64,000 nucleotides of DNA from the NCBI RefSeq assembly GCF_963678635.1, contig NW_026971721.1, forward strand, positions 28,159-92,158, written 5' to 3'. The position numbers and the translations under genes are program-made. How positions within the stretch are numbered: the first letter of the stretch is position 1; each line of letters starts with the position of its first letter. This document shows, one piece after another, positions 19,448 to 32,100 of this stretch. Under the pieces are notes generated by a model. It had not been told where the DNA came from. It was given only the letters and a program-made list of their open reading frames with translations, and searched no databases. This DNA comes from Symsagittifera roscoffensis (Eukaryota; Xenacoelomorpha; Acoela; Convolutidae).

Positions 19448-21600
19448 ACTCGTCACGGAGTGTCTTCCTCGTTGTAGGGTCTTCTTGAATCACCGTACCT
19501 TGTACCACCACTCAAGCTCTAGTAAAATTTTCCCAAAAACCCTCTCTTAAAAGCCAAATGCTGACCCCCCTCTTCTTTTTGGTTGTTTCTATTTCAATGT
19601 AGGTGCGCAGGTATCTTGTGATCACCTGTTCGTATAAAACCAAACACAAATCCTCACTAAAATGCAACAAAAATCTAAGTAAGAAAAATAATAAAAACAG
19701 AAAAATGAGCCCACCTGAAATTCAAAGGTGACCAATGTCTACCTTTCGTCGAAAAAAATGTCTGGTACCTAATTGCCACGCGTTTTCCTCCCCCCACTAG
19801 TGATCTTATGGGGTTTCACAAAAGCTGTTTATATCCGGTCCCCCCTACCAAACCAACCAGCGTACCAGTCTTAACTCGAGTTGAATTTTGGATCTCCACC
19901 TAATATTACCAACGCGTGTTAATTTCTAATGTAACTAAGTCAACGATGTCGACTAATTAGTTACTCTAATTTCCCCCTTTTTACAATTTACAACCGCCAA
20001 CCTCTAACTTAACCAGTCCCCCTTCTAACCTCCCCCCTTTCTAGCCCCCCTTCTTAAGCCTAAAAATTACTTTAAGCGCCGGGTGCTAAACCTCTCAAGA
20101 GAAAACCGTAGACCTGTTTCCAGGCCTGCTCAAGTAAAAACGTTCCTCAAAACTGGGGGATTTCGCTTATCCAATTTTACACTTATCTCCTATAATGTAA
20201 TGTGGATTCTAACGATACCCGTTCTGCCCAACTTGAGAACTCGAGAATTGCCAAATCCTTCTTGGCTGCTTTCCCACTCGACTGGTCACCTGTTCCAGTC
20301 CAGTCTCCTATTGGTTCAGCTCAAGTGTCCCTGAACCACTTTCCCACTCGGCTGGTCACCTCTTCCAGTCAAGTCTCCTATTGGTTCAGCTCAAGTGTCC
20401 CTGAACCACTTTCCCACTCGGCTGGTCACCTCTTCCAGTCAAGTCTCCTATTGGTCCAGCTAAGTTCCAAGCTATCTGAAAACCCTTGACGACGCCCCAC
20501 TTCGGGCACTTTATTCAGTTTACTGGTTTAAATTGCTAGGTTGATCGAAACGATCGAACTTGTAAAACAGTATGGGTATACTATTTAATTAATATAAAGG
20601 TTTGATCCAACTAATCTGGTGTCAAAGTCACTGTCTTTTTTCGTTTTATGGTTTTTGTTTTGCTTTTTGTCTTTTGGCTCGTGTTTTTGTCTCCCTAGTT
20701 GCCCCCCTTTACTCGGTTAGCTAAGCCTCGTTCGGAGAGCGTACCAGGAAATTTTCTCGAGGTTTCTTAAAAAGCTATCACGGTACAACCGGAAGGTTTG
20801 CACGTTCCTGTCGAACCGTACCGCCGGTACTCTAGAATGGGCATTCAGCCCGAAGCTGTCTCAAGTGGGTTCGACTCCGTAGTCTTGATGTCGTAAACAC
20901 CCAGGAGCGCCATAAAAACACTATGTAACATTCGTCTACTGCAGTCACACATGAGGCTTAAGAAAAATAGGCCCTATAACCACTGGCTCAAGGGTCAGGG
21001 ACACTATCTCTTGTGTTTTTCTACCTCAAGAACGGTCGGAGCCAGTTCGGTTCGCTTGTGACATGAGACTACGACCGGTTACAGCTCAAAGGCTACTACT
21101 AAAATATCCCCCCACTCTAGAATTAGAAACGTCCCCATACTTAGGTCTCTAGATACCCAAAATACATGAACGCCGTTAAAAACCGGGTTGGAACAATCCG
21201 TTAAGTTACTTTTTATTAGACAGTGTAACTTTGATCCATTTCAGATGGATCAACCTAAAACTCGCCTTACCTCAACATAATTATAAAACACACTCTGGGA
21301 ATTTAAATTTGTACTCACATAGTAGCACGTTCAAGAAGTGGGAAATAATCCAGTCGGTAACTAACTCAAGAATTAAATAACGTAACTAAATGAGTCTAAT
21401 GTTTTATAGTTTTAACAATGAGAACGAGTTTATACTCTAGACAATAGTTTTCTTGTGAACCATTAGGACACTCAAGCTGTCCACCTTTCCACCGAAGGTT
21501 CACTCTAGTCCAGTTCCGAATAATACTCCAGTCGTTATAATCCAATTCGAGGGAATGCTCTCGTCTCTGTCACAGATGGGACAGCTCTACTCTCGATTAT
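19448..21600 (-). other. Probable 5' LTR/leader region of the giant element, unresolved
   Basis: About 2.1 kb with no credible coding frame but with GC content and CTCAAG density like the element's coding part (about ten copies). It contains the 70-bp triplicate at 20268-20478. No TG...CA ends, primer-binding site or LTR partner could be fixed because the 3' LTR is outside the window. It may be LTR, untranslated leader, or flank of an older insertion. Confidence 0.4.
20268..20478. repeat. Three 70-bp tandem repeats with CCAAT and CTCAAG
   Basis: Period is exactly 70 bp: the landmark CTGGTCACC recurs at 20282, 20352 and 20422. Copies 2 and 3 are nearly identical; copy 1 differs at a few positions. 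Each unit contains CTATTGG (CCAAT on the minus strand), and the first two contain GCTCAAGTG. Tandem 60-80 bp direct repeats with CCAAT boxes are typical of retroviral and LTR-element U3 enhancers, which is the likely role here. Confidence 0.85.
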
Positions 21601-21609
21601 TATAGTGAT

Positions 21610-21632
21610 GGAAATTGCGAATAGCAATTTCC
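21610..21632. other. Perfect 9-bp stem hairpin
   Basis: GGAAATTGC, loop GAATA, GCAATTTCC. It stands near the transition from element-like DNA to the diverged tandem array and may mark an edge. Function unknown. Confidence 0.6.
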
Positions 21633-21799
21633 TACTGCTTTTTCTTGCGACTTTCCCGCGTTTTCGACTCAATTGTTCTGAAATTGTTCTGATCTCTTTT
21701 TCTGATTTTCAGTTCTCGCGAGAAAATCGTGCATGACAGGTTCCATTCGAAATTTTGAAAAATTAAATTTCACTCCAAAATCAAGTGTTTTTTGCTTCT

Positions 21800-22650
21800 C
21801 TCAAGGTCAAACTTCCAAATATGACCGACTGGCACATCTTCGTAGTTTCCGAGATATGACGTTTTTTGTGACTTTTTCAAAAAATTTTCAGAAAACTTAA
21901 ATTTTTATTTTTTAAAAATCTGAAATTCCCAACCCTATAGTTAGGCCCTGTCAGTGTAGTCGCAGGGATTGCGAATCTTGCCTCCAAATATAGATGTGAC
22001 GTTATCGAGGTGTGACGTTTTTTGTGATTTTTTCAAAGTTTTAAGTTAATTATTTAAAGAAAACTTAAATTAATTATTTTTCAAAATTTGAAATTCCCAA
22101 CGCTATAGTTCGGTGTTGTCAGGGTACTCTAAAGAGTTGCAAATTTTGCCACATGCGACTGCTAAATGGGACTGCTCAAATGCTTTTAGTTTCCGAGATG
22201 TGACCTTTTTTTTGATTTTTTCAAAATTTCCCAAAGAAATTATGTACAAAGAAGTTCAATCTTAGTTTCAAAAAAATTTGAAACTACCAACTCGATGAAG
22301 ATACAATCTTATTGTCAGCGTACAACCTGGCGTCTCAAATCTTACCTCTTGATATGAATGCTCAAATCCTTTTAGTTTCCGAGATAAGACGTTTTTTTTT
22401 CAATTTTTTTTCGGGAAACTTAGGTTTAAAAAATTTTGAATTCCTAACCCTACAATAGGGTGCTCTCAGGGACTCTCAGTGGTTGCAAATCTGGCCTCCA
22501 AATTTCTCCAGAGGCCCATTAAGTTTTCGAGATGACGCTTTTAAAATGGGAATTAAAGAATTTGAAAAGTTCGAAATTACAACCCTGTAATTGGGTGCAG
22601 TCAGAGTACACTAAAAATTTCCAGATGTTGTTTCCAATATATGCGGTTTT
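21800..22650. repeat. Diverged tandem array, about five units of 140-190 bp
   Basis: Each unit contains in order: TTTCCGAGATRTGACG, a T-rich then A-rich stretch, TTGAAATTCCCAAC, CTATAGTT, TGTCAG and TTGCAAATCTTGCC with CCAAAT. Landmark starts lie near 21850, 21990, 22190, 22375 and 22520. Units differ widely by substitutions and indels, so the array is old. No coding potential. It separates the giant element from TOM70. Confidence 0.75.
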
Positions 22651-23162
22651 TCATGAGTTGTCGAAAAATTTCGAAGCACCCGAGGTGCGATAAACGCTAG
22701 TAGTAATTAAGTAATTAAAGTGTTTCTTCTTGTTCGAATATTTGATGAAAGGACTCCTGACTGTAACCTCTGTTAGTATGATACTTTTGTTCATAGTTCT
22801 TGAAGCGCACCTGTTCAAATTCTCGATCTTAACTTTATATTTTTGTTTTTATTTTTGCCTTAATTAATTTAAAGGAATTAATTCTTTCTTCTTGTTTTTC
22901 TTTGACCTTCTGATTACCCATTAGGAAAACATATTATGAACTCTTCAGTAATATAGAAAGTGCCACCCCGATAATGTCAACGACATTACACAAAGTTTTT
23001 TGACTGGATGACATCATTGACATCTGCTATAACAATTTTTACCTTGACAATTTCCACTAAAAAGACCTACATATAGTTTGATTTAGGGATTTGCTTATTT
23101 TAGTTGCAGTTTGAGTCTAATGTCTCCTTGGGGTGCTTAAAAACATCATTGGCACTGCTGTT
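22651..23162 (+). promoter_or_regulatory. TOM70 upstream region with short uORF
   Basis: AT-rich region without other genes. A TTTTAGTTGCAG sequence ending at 23109 looks like a 3' splice (or trans-splice) acceptor just before the 5' leader. A six-codon uORF (ATG at 23120, TAA ending 23140) lies in the leader, out of frame with the main ATG at 23163 and ending 22 bp before it. The uORF could dampen translation. No clear TATA box. Confidence 0.4.
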
Positions 23163-26100
23163 ATGAGACAGGTCAACGCCTTGCCTATTGCTAGCCAGAG
23201 CGCTGATGGGTCATCATGGACTTGGAAACATGTTGCTTTGGGGGCAGCAGGTGTTGTACTTGTCGGCGTTAGTTCATATGGCATCTATTCCTACTTTTTC
23301 AAGCCAGATGGAACCGTGTCAAAGGGGAAGAAGGGAAGAGGTGGAAAGTCAAGTACTCCCAAAAACCTCACTGAAGTAAATTCAGATATCTCAACAACTA
23401 AAGTAAGTACTTACTCTTTGCTTGAACATGAATTTTTTCGTCAGTATGTGTACGTTTGCAATTAGTTGTCCGCAAGTAGAATGTTTTCAAAAAACGATAC
23501 GCCTTGTCTGATCAAATTGTTTACATACCAAGAAAATCGTTCGCTTGGAAATCAATACGATATTGTTGATCCTTTTTTAATCAATGAATGTTTTTATAAC
23601 CAAGCTGTCATATTTGATTCAAATATGTTCTGAGTTATAAACCAACTGCTTACATACAATTGCCTTTAAAACATCTTTACGAATAGCCATTATAGTATCT
23701 AATCTAAAAATGACTGAAGTAATTTTATCTGACTAAATACGAAAGATATATATTATGTTATGAGCAATTTTGATTTTTTTTGTTCTATCACTGGCTCTAC
23801 AGAATTAATTCAACGCCATACGTTGAAGAAATGATGTTAAAAATTCCTGATTATACTGATTCTTTCACTTCTGCACCGTCATTTGAGAACTTAGATTCCA
23901 AAACTATCTGCGCTATTGATCAATTATCGTCCAGGTACAAATTGCTATGTCATCTGGTGCAGTCTGTTGAACAAACGGCTGGCGGGTACTTGACATTTCT
24001 GTTTAAAGCTCACAGTCCACATTTGGTCGAACTGAAAAACGAAGCTCTGGAAATATCAGCGTTTTGTGCGTTGATTTTACAAGCGAATCGCCAGCTTCTC
24101 GATTTGGATGAAAGAATCCCACAGGTTGTAGAGTATTTCGAAGAATTGTTAACAGACACAGACGATTCGTTTTATGTATCAGTTAGAAGACTGCAGGCGA
24201 TCAGAGGGAAATTATGTCACATTTTGACACTGCTGATGTTTGTGGGATCAAGACCAAAAGTTGGCAGCTTGCAAGGCGTTAGAGATGTTCCTTGATGTTG
24301 CATCGTTCATGAAAACTTGAAACTTTTTAGATAACTTAATAGCTTACTTATAATCAACTCATTTGATAGCGATGAGAATTCATGATGTGCGTATCACAAA
24401 GACGTCTTTTCGTTTGATTTTTCTGAGAATTTAAATGAAATTGGCAAGTTTTATTTTCTCAAATATTCAAATAAATTGGCTTTTCAAATAGTCATCTTTT
24501 GTTTTATACATTTGTGTGTTGCAACCGGGTTCCAGACTTTTTTTTCCAGTAAAGAACTTTGTTAAAAGATTTGAACTCGTGACGTCATCTGCATGCAGTA
24601 CACATGAATTCAATTTTTGCTCAGCGGTATATAAATCACATTGCGCATCTCTCAATAGTGTTTTTTTTTCAAATATTTGCGGTAACGAAGTTAAATGAAA
24701 TTTCTGTTATTTTCTTATTTTTCGTCGCTCTCAGTTTTTTTGTCGCATTTGTTTTTGATTTTTGTACAAGTGAACTGCTTTGCTTAATTGAATGTTAGTT
24801 TTGAGAGGGTTGAACGCTACCTAGCCTCTCTAATATGAACAACATGTTCGAGAGGTTACTTATCGTTTGTTTTTTACACTGTGTGTTGCAACTGGGTTTT
24901 AGACATTTTCCCGTAAAGAACAGGAGGAGAGGTTACTTTGCATTTTTTTTAAAACTCATGTGTTTCAACCGGGTTCTAGATTGCAGTTTCTTTAAATTAA
25001 TTGGACAGCTTGTTTTGTTTGACATTTCAAAAACAAAAATAAGTCAGCAACGTGTTTGAAGTTTTTTCTTCAACTCTGGGCTATGCTATTGTTGTTAATC
25101 ATCTTTTAACAAAACTTAGATTCACTTCGCCTTGCCTTTTCGTTTTCAACCCTGAGTGTTTCATTACGCTTGCGATAAGCAATGGTATTGCAACCGGGTA
25201 CTTAACTTTTCCCCCCGTAAATAACTTTGTTCGCAGAATGGTCAAAATGAGAAATGGTAAATGAGAAAAAGGTTCAGTTCAAAAAACCTAGACTTTGAAA
25301 CTCTATTTTGCTCAAATGGTTTCATTTTGTTTTTATCGGCTTAGTGGCCTAATTTTGAATAATTTCAAGGGAAACGTATTTTTTCCTAATGCTCATCTGG
25401 ATCGCACTAAATGCTAAAAGTCTTATTAGATTTGATAATTTTTCATCACAATTTTTTACGCCTTTTTTCTTTTCCTTTTTGTTTCGCTTGATTTGTTAGA
25501 ACCCAAACTAAATTGGCTTAATGGCGCCATATTGCGTCTTTCGATGAGCAAAAAATATATATTATATTTTTATTAGTTTCCGTTCTTTTACTTTTCCGTT
25601 TTTTTCAGCTTAATATGTTTCGACCTATTTAGAGTAATGGACGTTGTGAAGACTCTTGTGTAGGTGTTGGTGATTTTTTTGTTTTTAAGGAAAAATTCTT
25701 AAACTGCTCTAATAGCTGCAGATGTGCATTCGTACAAATTAATGCTTTTATGAATACGCTTAAGTGTATATTCACTTGAGTTGAATTGAAGTGAATTTGC
25801 TTAAAGTTACGTAAATAGCCCTCTCCAAATACGATCGTGGAAATGGCACAAAAACTGTGAAGAATTCTAAGTTTCGAAAGACGAATTTACTTTTAAGATT
25901 TTCAGCGGAATAAAACTTTATCATTTGTTCCAGTTTTCTCAAGTTCGGTTAATATTATCAAAAAAGCGCCAATCGTAAACTGTTCTAAAATTTTTTAAAA
26001 AGCTTAAAGGGGATCTATTTGTTCTTTGAAATTCGAAAGTTGCGATTTATTTAGCAATTTCATTTTTTTCTGCGTTCATTACTGCTCTACAACTTTCAGT

Positions 26101-29100
26101 TGGCTTTGTTTTAATATCGGCTTAGTGACCTTAATTGTTTGACAAGCAAATAGAGTTTTGTGTGCGTTTTGAGGGTGAGTGTTTTTTTCCGACTTAAAAG
26201 GTATGTGGCATGTTTTTTCTTGGTTTTTTTACCACTTGATAAATTTTCTTCTGCAGCAATTTTCACATTGGCATGTGGTTGTTTCAAATTTAGCCTTATT
26301 CATTTTGACTGATCTAGTTTTTTTCGAGGTATTCGTGTTTTTCCGTCTAAGTGGCTTCCTTGTTTTGTTTTTGAATAGTGCGCAGCACAGCTTCGTGTCT
26401 GTGTTTTGAATTTTTAAATAAAAAATGCATAGAAAATTCAACGCTGACTGACTTTTTTTGTTGTAATACCTAACTCGTATAAAATATAAAAGTCTCAAGT
26501 CTAAACAGTTTGGAGATTTTTTCGACGTTTGCATATAATTTAATATCTTTTTCTGAAAGATCACCTCGTCATTTTAGAGATATCCCGCTGCTTGTAAATT
26601 TTCAAGAAAGTAAATCATACAATTTAGCTTCTTTAAATCTCTATGTAAAGTTGAGATTGCAAACATTTCTGCAATCGGTCGCTAATTTGAAATGTCCAAG
26701 TGCTATAGCTACGTCGTTAATTCAATTGACCCTTTCAAAATTGTAGAATAAGGATTTTTACTTTGTTTCTTTAAAATTAATTGAGAGTCGATGGACGTAG
26801 TGACGATTCTTAAATATGAATTTTTAAAGAAAAAAAAATCAAAATTTGAAAGGTTTTAGATAACTTAATAGCTTACTTATGACCAACTCATTTGATAACG
26901 ATGTGAGTTCATGATGTACCTATCACAAAGACGTCTTTCGTTTGATTTTCTGAGAATGTAATTGAAAATGGCAAGAATGATTTCCCAAATATTCAAATAA
27001 ATTGGCTTTTCAAATAGTCATCTTTTGATTATACATTTGTGTGTTGCAACCGGGTTCTAGGCTTTTTTTTTACTGTAAAGAACTTTGTTAAAAGATTTGA
27101 GCTTGTTACGTCTTATGCATGCAGTACACATGCGTTCTATTTTTGCTCAGCTGTTTTTGAATCACATTGTGCATCGGTCATACGTGTTTTTCCTATATTT
27201 TTGCGGTAAAAAAATTACATGAAATTTGTGTTTTTTTTGATTTTCGACTTCGTCGCTGTTTTTTTTGTCGCATTTGTTTTTGATTTTTTTTACAAGTGAA
27301 CTGCTTTGCTTAATTGAATGTGAGTTTTGAGATGATTGAACGCTACCTAGCCTCTCTAATGTGAACGAGACGTTACTTAGCGTTTGTTTTTTACACTGTG
27401 TTGCAACTGTGATTTAGACCTTTTCCCGCTAAGAACATGAAGTGAGGTTACTTGGCTTTTTTAAACTCGTGTGTTGCAACCAGGTTCTAGATTGCAGTTT
27501 CTTTAAATTAATTGCAGAGCGGGTTTTGTTTGACTTTTCAAAATCAAAAATAAGCCAGTAACGGGTTTTGGAAGTTTTTTCTCCAACTCGGGGGGTTGCT
27601 ATTGTTCATCTTTTTAGCAAAAGTTAGATTCACTTCGCCTTGCCTCTTCATTTTCAACCCTAAGTGTTGCATTACCCTTGCGATAAGGAATTGTGTTGGA
27701 GATTGTACGTAACTTTTTCCCCGTAAATAGCTTAGCTCGCAGAATTGTCAAAATGAGAAATGGTAAATTTAGGTTGTTCAAAAAAGCTTTTTTTTTTGGT
27801 TTTTTTTTGGCTTTGAAATTCTTTTTTCCTCAAATCGTTTCATCTTGTGTTTTTTTGGCTTAGTAACCTAATTTTGAATAGTTTCAAGCGAAACATATTT
27901 TTTTCTAGTGCTCATCTGGATCGCACTAAATTCTAAAAATCTTATTAGAATTTATAATTTTTCATCACAATTTTTTTTAACTTTTTTTTTCATTTCCTTT
28001 TTGTTTCGCTTGATTTGTTTGGGCTTAAAGTAAATCGGCTAACTGGTCCCATATTGCGTCTTTCGATGAGCGAAAAAAGTCATAATATTTTTAATAGTCA
28101 TTATATTTTTTGATTTTTTTGTCTTTTTACTTTTCCTTTTTTTCAGTTTAATAGGTTTGGACCTATTAAGAGTAATGAACGTAGTGAAGACTCTTGTATA
28201 GGTCTTGGTAGTTTTTTGTTTTTAAGGAAAAAGTCTTAAAATGCTCTAATAACTACAGATGTGTATTCATACATATTAATGCTTTTATGAATGCACTTAC
28301 GTGTATATTCACTTCTTGAGTTCAATTGAAGTGCATCTGCTTAAAGTTACGTAAGTAGCGCTCTCCAAATACGCTTGTGGAAATGGCGCAAAAATTTATG
28401 AACAGTTCTAAGTTTCGAAAGTGGAATTTTTTTTTTAGATTTTCAGTTGATTGAAAACTTTATCTTTTGTTCCATTTTTGTTCTTTAGTTTGGTTAATGT
28501 TATCAAAAAAGCGCAAATCATAAATTATTCGAAAAATTTAAAGAGCTTAAAAGGCATCTGTTTTGTTCTTTGAAATTCGAAAGTGGCGACTTTTTTAACA
28601 GTCATTGTTCTTTTTTCTTCCGTTCATTACCGTTTTCCAACTGTCAGTTGGCTTTGTTTTTATATTGGCTTAGTGACCTTAAATTATTTGACAAGCAAAT
28701 AGATTTTTGTGTGCTTTTTGAGGGTAAGTGTTTTTTTTTCGGCTTAAGAGGTATCTGGCAAGGTATTTTCGGTTTTTTCTACCACTTGGTAAATTTTCTT
28801 TCGCAGCTATTTTCACATTGGCTTGTGGTTTTTTCAAATTTAGCGTTATTCATTTTGACTGTTCATGTTTTGTTTGACATTTTCGTGTTTTGCCGACTTA
28901 GTGGCTTTCTTTTTTTTGTTTTTGAATAGTGCGCAGCTCAGCTTCGTGTCTGTGTTTTGATTTTTTAAATAAAAAATGTAAAGAAATTTCAATGCTGACT
29001 GACATTTTTTGTTGAAATACCTAACTCGTATAAAATTTAAATGTCTCAAGTCTAAACAGTTTGGAGATTTTTCGAATTTTGTTTATGATTTAATTTTTTT

Positions 29101-32100
29101 TCTGTAAGATGACCCCGTAATTATAGGGATATCCCGCTTCAAAGTAAGTCTTATAATTTAGCTTTTTTAAATATATATTTAAAGTTAAAAATATTTTCAC
29201 TAGTTTGAAAAGTCTAAGAGCTGTAGCTACGCCGTTAGTTCAAATGACCCTTATTCAAATATTGTAGGATAAGGATTTTTACTTTGTTTCTTTAAAGTTG
29301 ATTAAAAGTCCATGAACGTAGTGATGAATCTTGAATAGGCCCGGATGAATTTTTTAAAGAAAAAAAATCAAAGTTTGAAACTTTTTAGATAATTTAGTAG
29401 CTTACTTATGATCAACTCAATTGATAACGATGTGAGTTCATGATGTGCGTATCACAAAGACGTCTTTCGTTTGATTTTCTATTTAAGTTTACCTGAGTCT
29501 GATGACAAGTTTTTTGGCTTCGAGAGCTTCTTTTTCTGTTAATTGATGACTGAGCTGCATGTTTAGCTTCTGGTTGATCTTTTTACTCTCATTCATTGTC
29601 GACTTTACGCTCTGCAACTGGTTTGAAACTTCGTTTTTCTAAAACAAGTACGTTTAATTTATCTCTAGACATACTTATATCTTTATAAGTACATATACTT
29701 ATATTCATACTTTATAAGTATCTATAATAAATGTTATTTTTAATAGCAAAATAGCTTATTTGGAAGTTTACAGTGGAGTTCCTCATAAGGTGACAACTAA
29801 TTATGTTAGTTGTTATTTTTGTGTTCTGTATAATAAACTTTGATTGCCCAAGTTTAAGTTTACCCAAATAAAGGATCTTTAGTTTCTAAAGTAGATTTTA
29901 ATTTTTCGGTTTCCTTGTTGATTAAAAAATTGCCCATTGACCTAGTTTCGCAATTATGAATCATAAATTATTTTTCAAATTCAAATTTTAAGGCCATCCG
30001 TTTTTTAGTGCAATTCGAAAGGAACGCGTTGTGTACTTCAAAAATAATTCAGTTTTTTCTTGCGCCTTTCTTGCGTTCATTCAGGAAAAGTCTTAATATG
30101 TGCATAAAAGTCTCTAATAACTAAAGATGTGCACACCTACATATTGATGCATTTATGAATGCACTTAGGTATATATGCACTTTTTGAGTGTAATTGAATT
30201 TCATCTGCTGAAAGTGACATAAATAGTATGCTCCAAATACGAACGTGAGAATGGCGCGAAAAAAAAACGTGAACGATTTCTAGTTTCGAAAGTGTAATTT
30301 AATTTTCAGATTTTCATCGGAATAAAAACTTTATCTGTTGATCCAGTTTTTTCAATTGGGTTGATGTTATCAAAAAAGAGCCAAGCATAAATCGTTCTAG
30401 AAATTCAAAGAGCTTACAGGGCATCTATTTTTTTCTTTGAAATTCGAAAGTCGAGTCAGTGTTTTTTTATGGCTTTTTTTGCGTTCATTACTCTGCTTCA
30501 ATCTTCGGCTATGTTTTAGTTGAGTTAATTGTAATTCAACTGTAGTGTGATTGTAATTTCTTTTTCCATGTATTTTGGAGCTTGCTAAGTTCAATGCATT
30601 TCCATTGTTAAAAGGAAGGCAATCTCCACTATCGAATGTATTTTGGAGATTGCTAACTGCCCCTTTTGAGGTCTTTTTTCTTAATGCGCCCATAATAGTC
30701 TGAAAGTGCATCGGATCAATTGAGCAATCTCCCCCCGTATTGACCAATTGAGCTATCTCCCCCCCCCCCAAGCAAAAACTAAGACACCACAAAATGCGCC
30801 AACAAACGCAATTAGATGGTTGATGTGTTTATGGCACGCAATCAATTGATCGACGGAAGTTAATTTTATATGAGTATCGAGAAAAATTTCGAAAAAGAAA
30901 AAATCGAAAAATTGAAAAAAAAAAATTAATTTGCGAAATTTTGTTTGGGCGACTCTTGCCTCTCATTGAGGAAAATGAGTATCAGGCTTGGTGCTCTGAA
31001 CTTGTATCTGAATACCAAAAAAGCTCTCTTCAGCGCCTTACTATTGTACGCAATAGCTTTTTTTCATTTAGGACAGAAAAAAGTCGCTTTATGTGCCTCA
31101 GTTTTTTTGATTTTGTTTTCACTCTGAATGTAATTTTTGAGCTTTGATATTGTAAAAGTTGGCGTTCCATATTCGTTGGAGAATCTCGTTCATATTATCA
31201 TATCATTTAAACTATTTTCAAGTGGTTATAAACATGTCTGAAGTACCTATTGAGCTATCCCCCCCCACGCGAGAAGGGGGGGGATTGCTCAATTGATCCA
31301 GTGCATCCTTTATACGTTGAGGGATGTGTTCAATGTTTTTGCAAAGATTTTACCTTCAACTGAATAGATTTGAACATTTCTGGTTTTCGTATTTACGAGT
31401 AATGAACGTAGTGAGGGCCCTTATACAGGTCTTGGTGATTTTTTTTGGGAAAGTCTTAAAATTTGTTCACTCTCAATTTTGACTTTTCGAGGTTTGACCG
31501 TGTGATCTCTTTTCAAGTTCAATGCATTTCCATTGTTAAAAGGAAGGCAACCTCCACTATCGAACAGCAAAAATTTAAAGTCACGAAAAACGTGATCGAC
31601 TTCTACTTTCGAAAATGGAAATTTTTTGTCAGATTTCCCAGCGAAATGTGTTTAACCTATTGATCCAGTTTTTCTCAAATTGGGGGTAATTTTAGCGAAA
31701 AAGTGTTCATCATAAATTGTTCTACAAATTCAAAGAGCTTTAAGGCCACCTATTTTTTTATTCGAAATTCAAAACTTTTTTCCAACTGTCGGTTGGCTAT
31801 GTTTTGATATTTGCAAATTTGGGCGGACATCTTTTTAGCAATAGGGCGAAATAGTGAAATAGATCTTTTTTTTCCTGTTTAGACAGCGTTAGAGAGTGCA
31901 GTTGAGGCTAAAATGAGGGGCAACAAGTACTTCAAGGGCAAGATGTACTCCAAGGCAGTCGAGTGCTACCAGGAGGCACTAGCCCTATCGGGTGCAGAGA
32001 GCAGTCTCAAAGGAGGAGACACCACGCAAGGTAAAACAGTGCGCTATACGATGTTTTTTTTACTTTTTCGGTTTCGGGCTTATTGGACCTCCGTTTCGGC

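Larger units (their letters stand above)
1..21800 (-). mobile_element. Giant Ty3/Gypsy-class retroelement, 3' end beyond window
   Basis: Two very long minus-strand ORFs (9623-18430, then 235-9114) make about 17.7 kb of uninterrupted coding DNA in gag-pol then ORF2 order. Domain order protease-RT-RNase H-integrase-GPY/F is that of Ty3/Gypsy elements. The 5' side (18431 to about 21.8 kb) holds a minisatellite, a 70-bp triplicate and LTR-like DNA. Right edge is inferred from where the CTCAAG hexamer enrichment stops and a different repeat array begins. No LTR pair can be shown, because the 3' end leaves the window and I could not match 1-190 to 18.5-22 kb by eye. The absence of stops in both ORFs suggests a young, possibly competent copy. 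Confidence 0.8.

Noticed and set aside
18974-19550. Long ORFs on both strands encoding repeats such as SQDPVPR or LGTVVLGQ
   Set aside because: They are periodic translations of the minisatellite in several frames at once; no frame-specific coding signal.
20820-20890. GGGTTCGACTCC-type sequence as a tRNA gene
   Set aside because: A T-arm-like motif only; no acceptor stem, D arm or anticodon arm in register.
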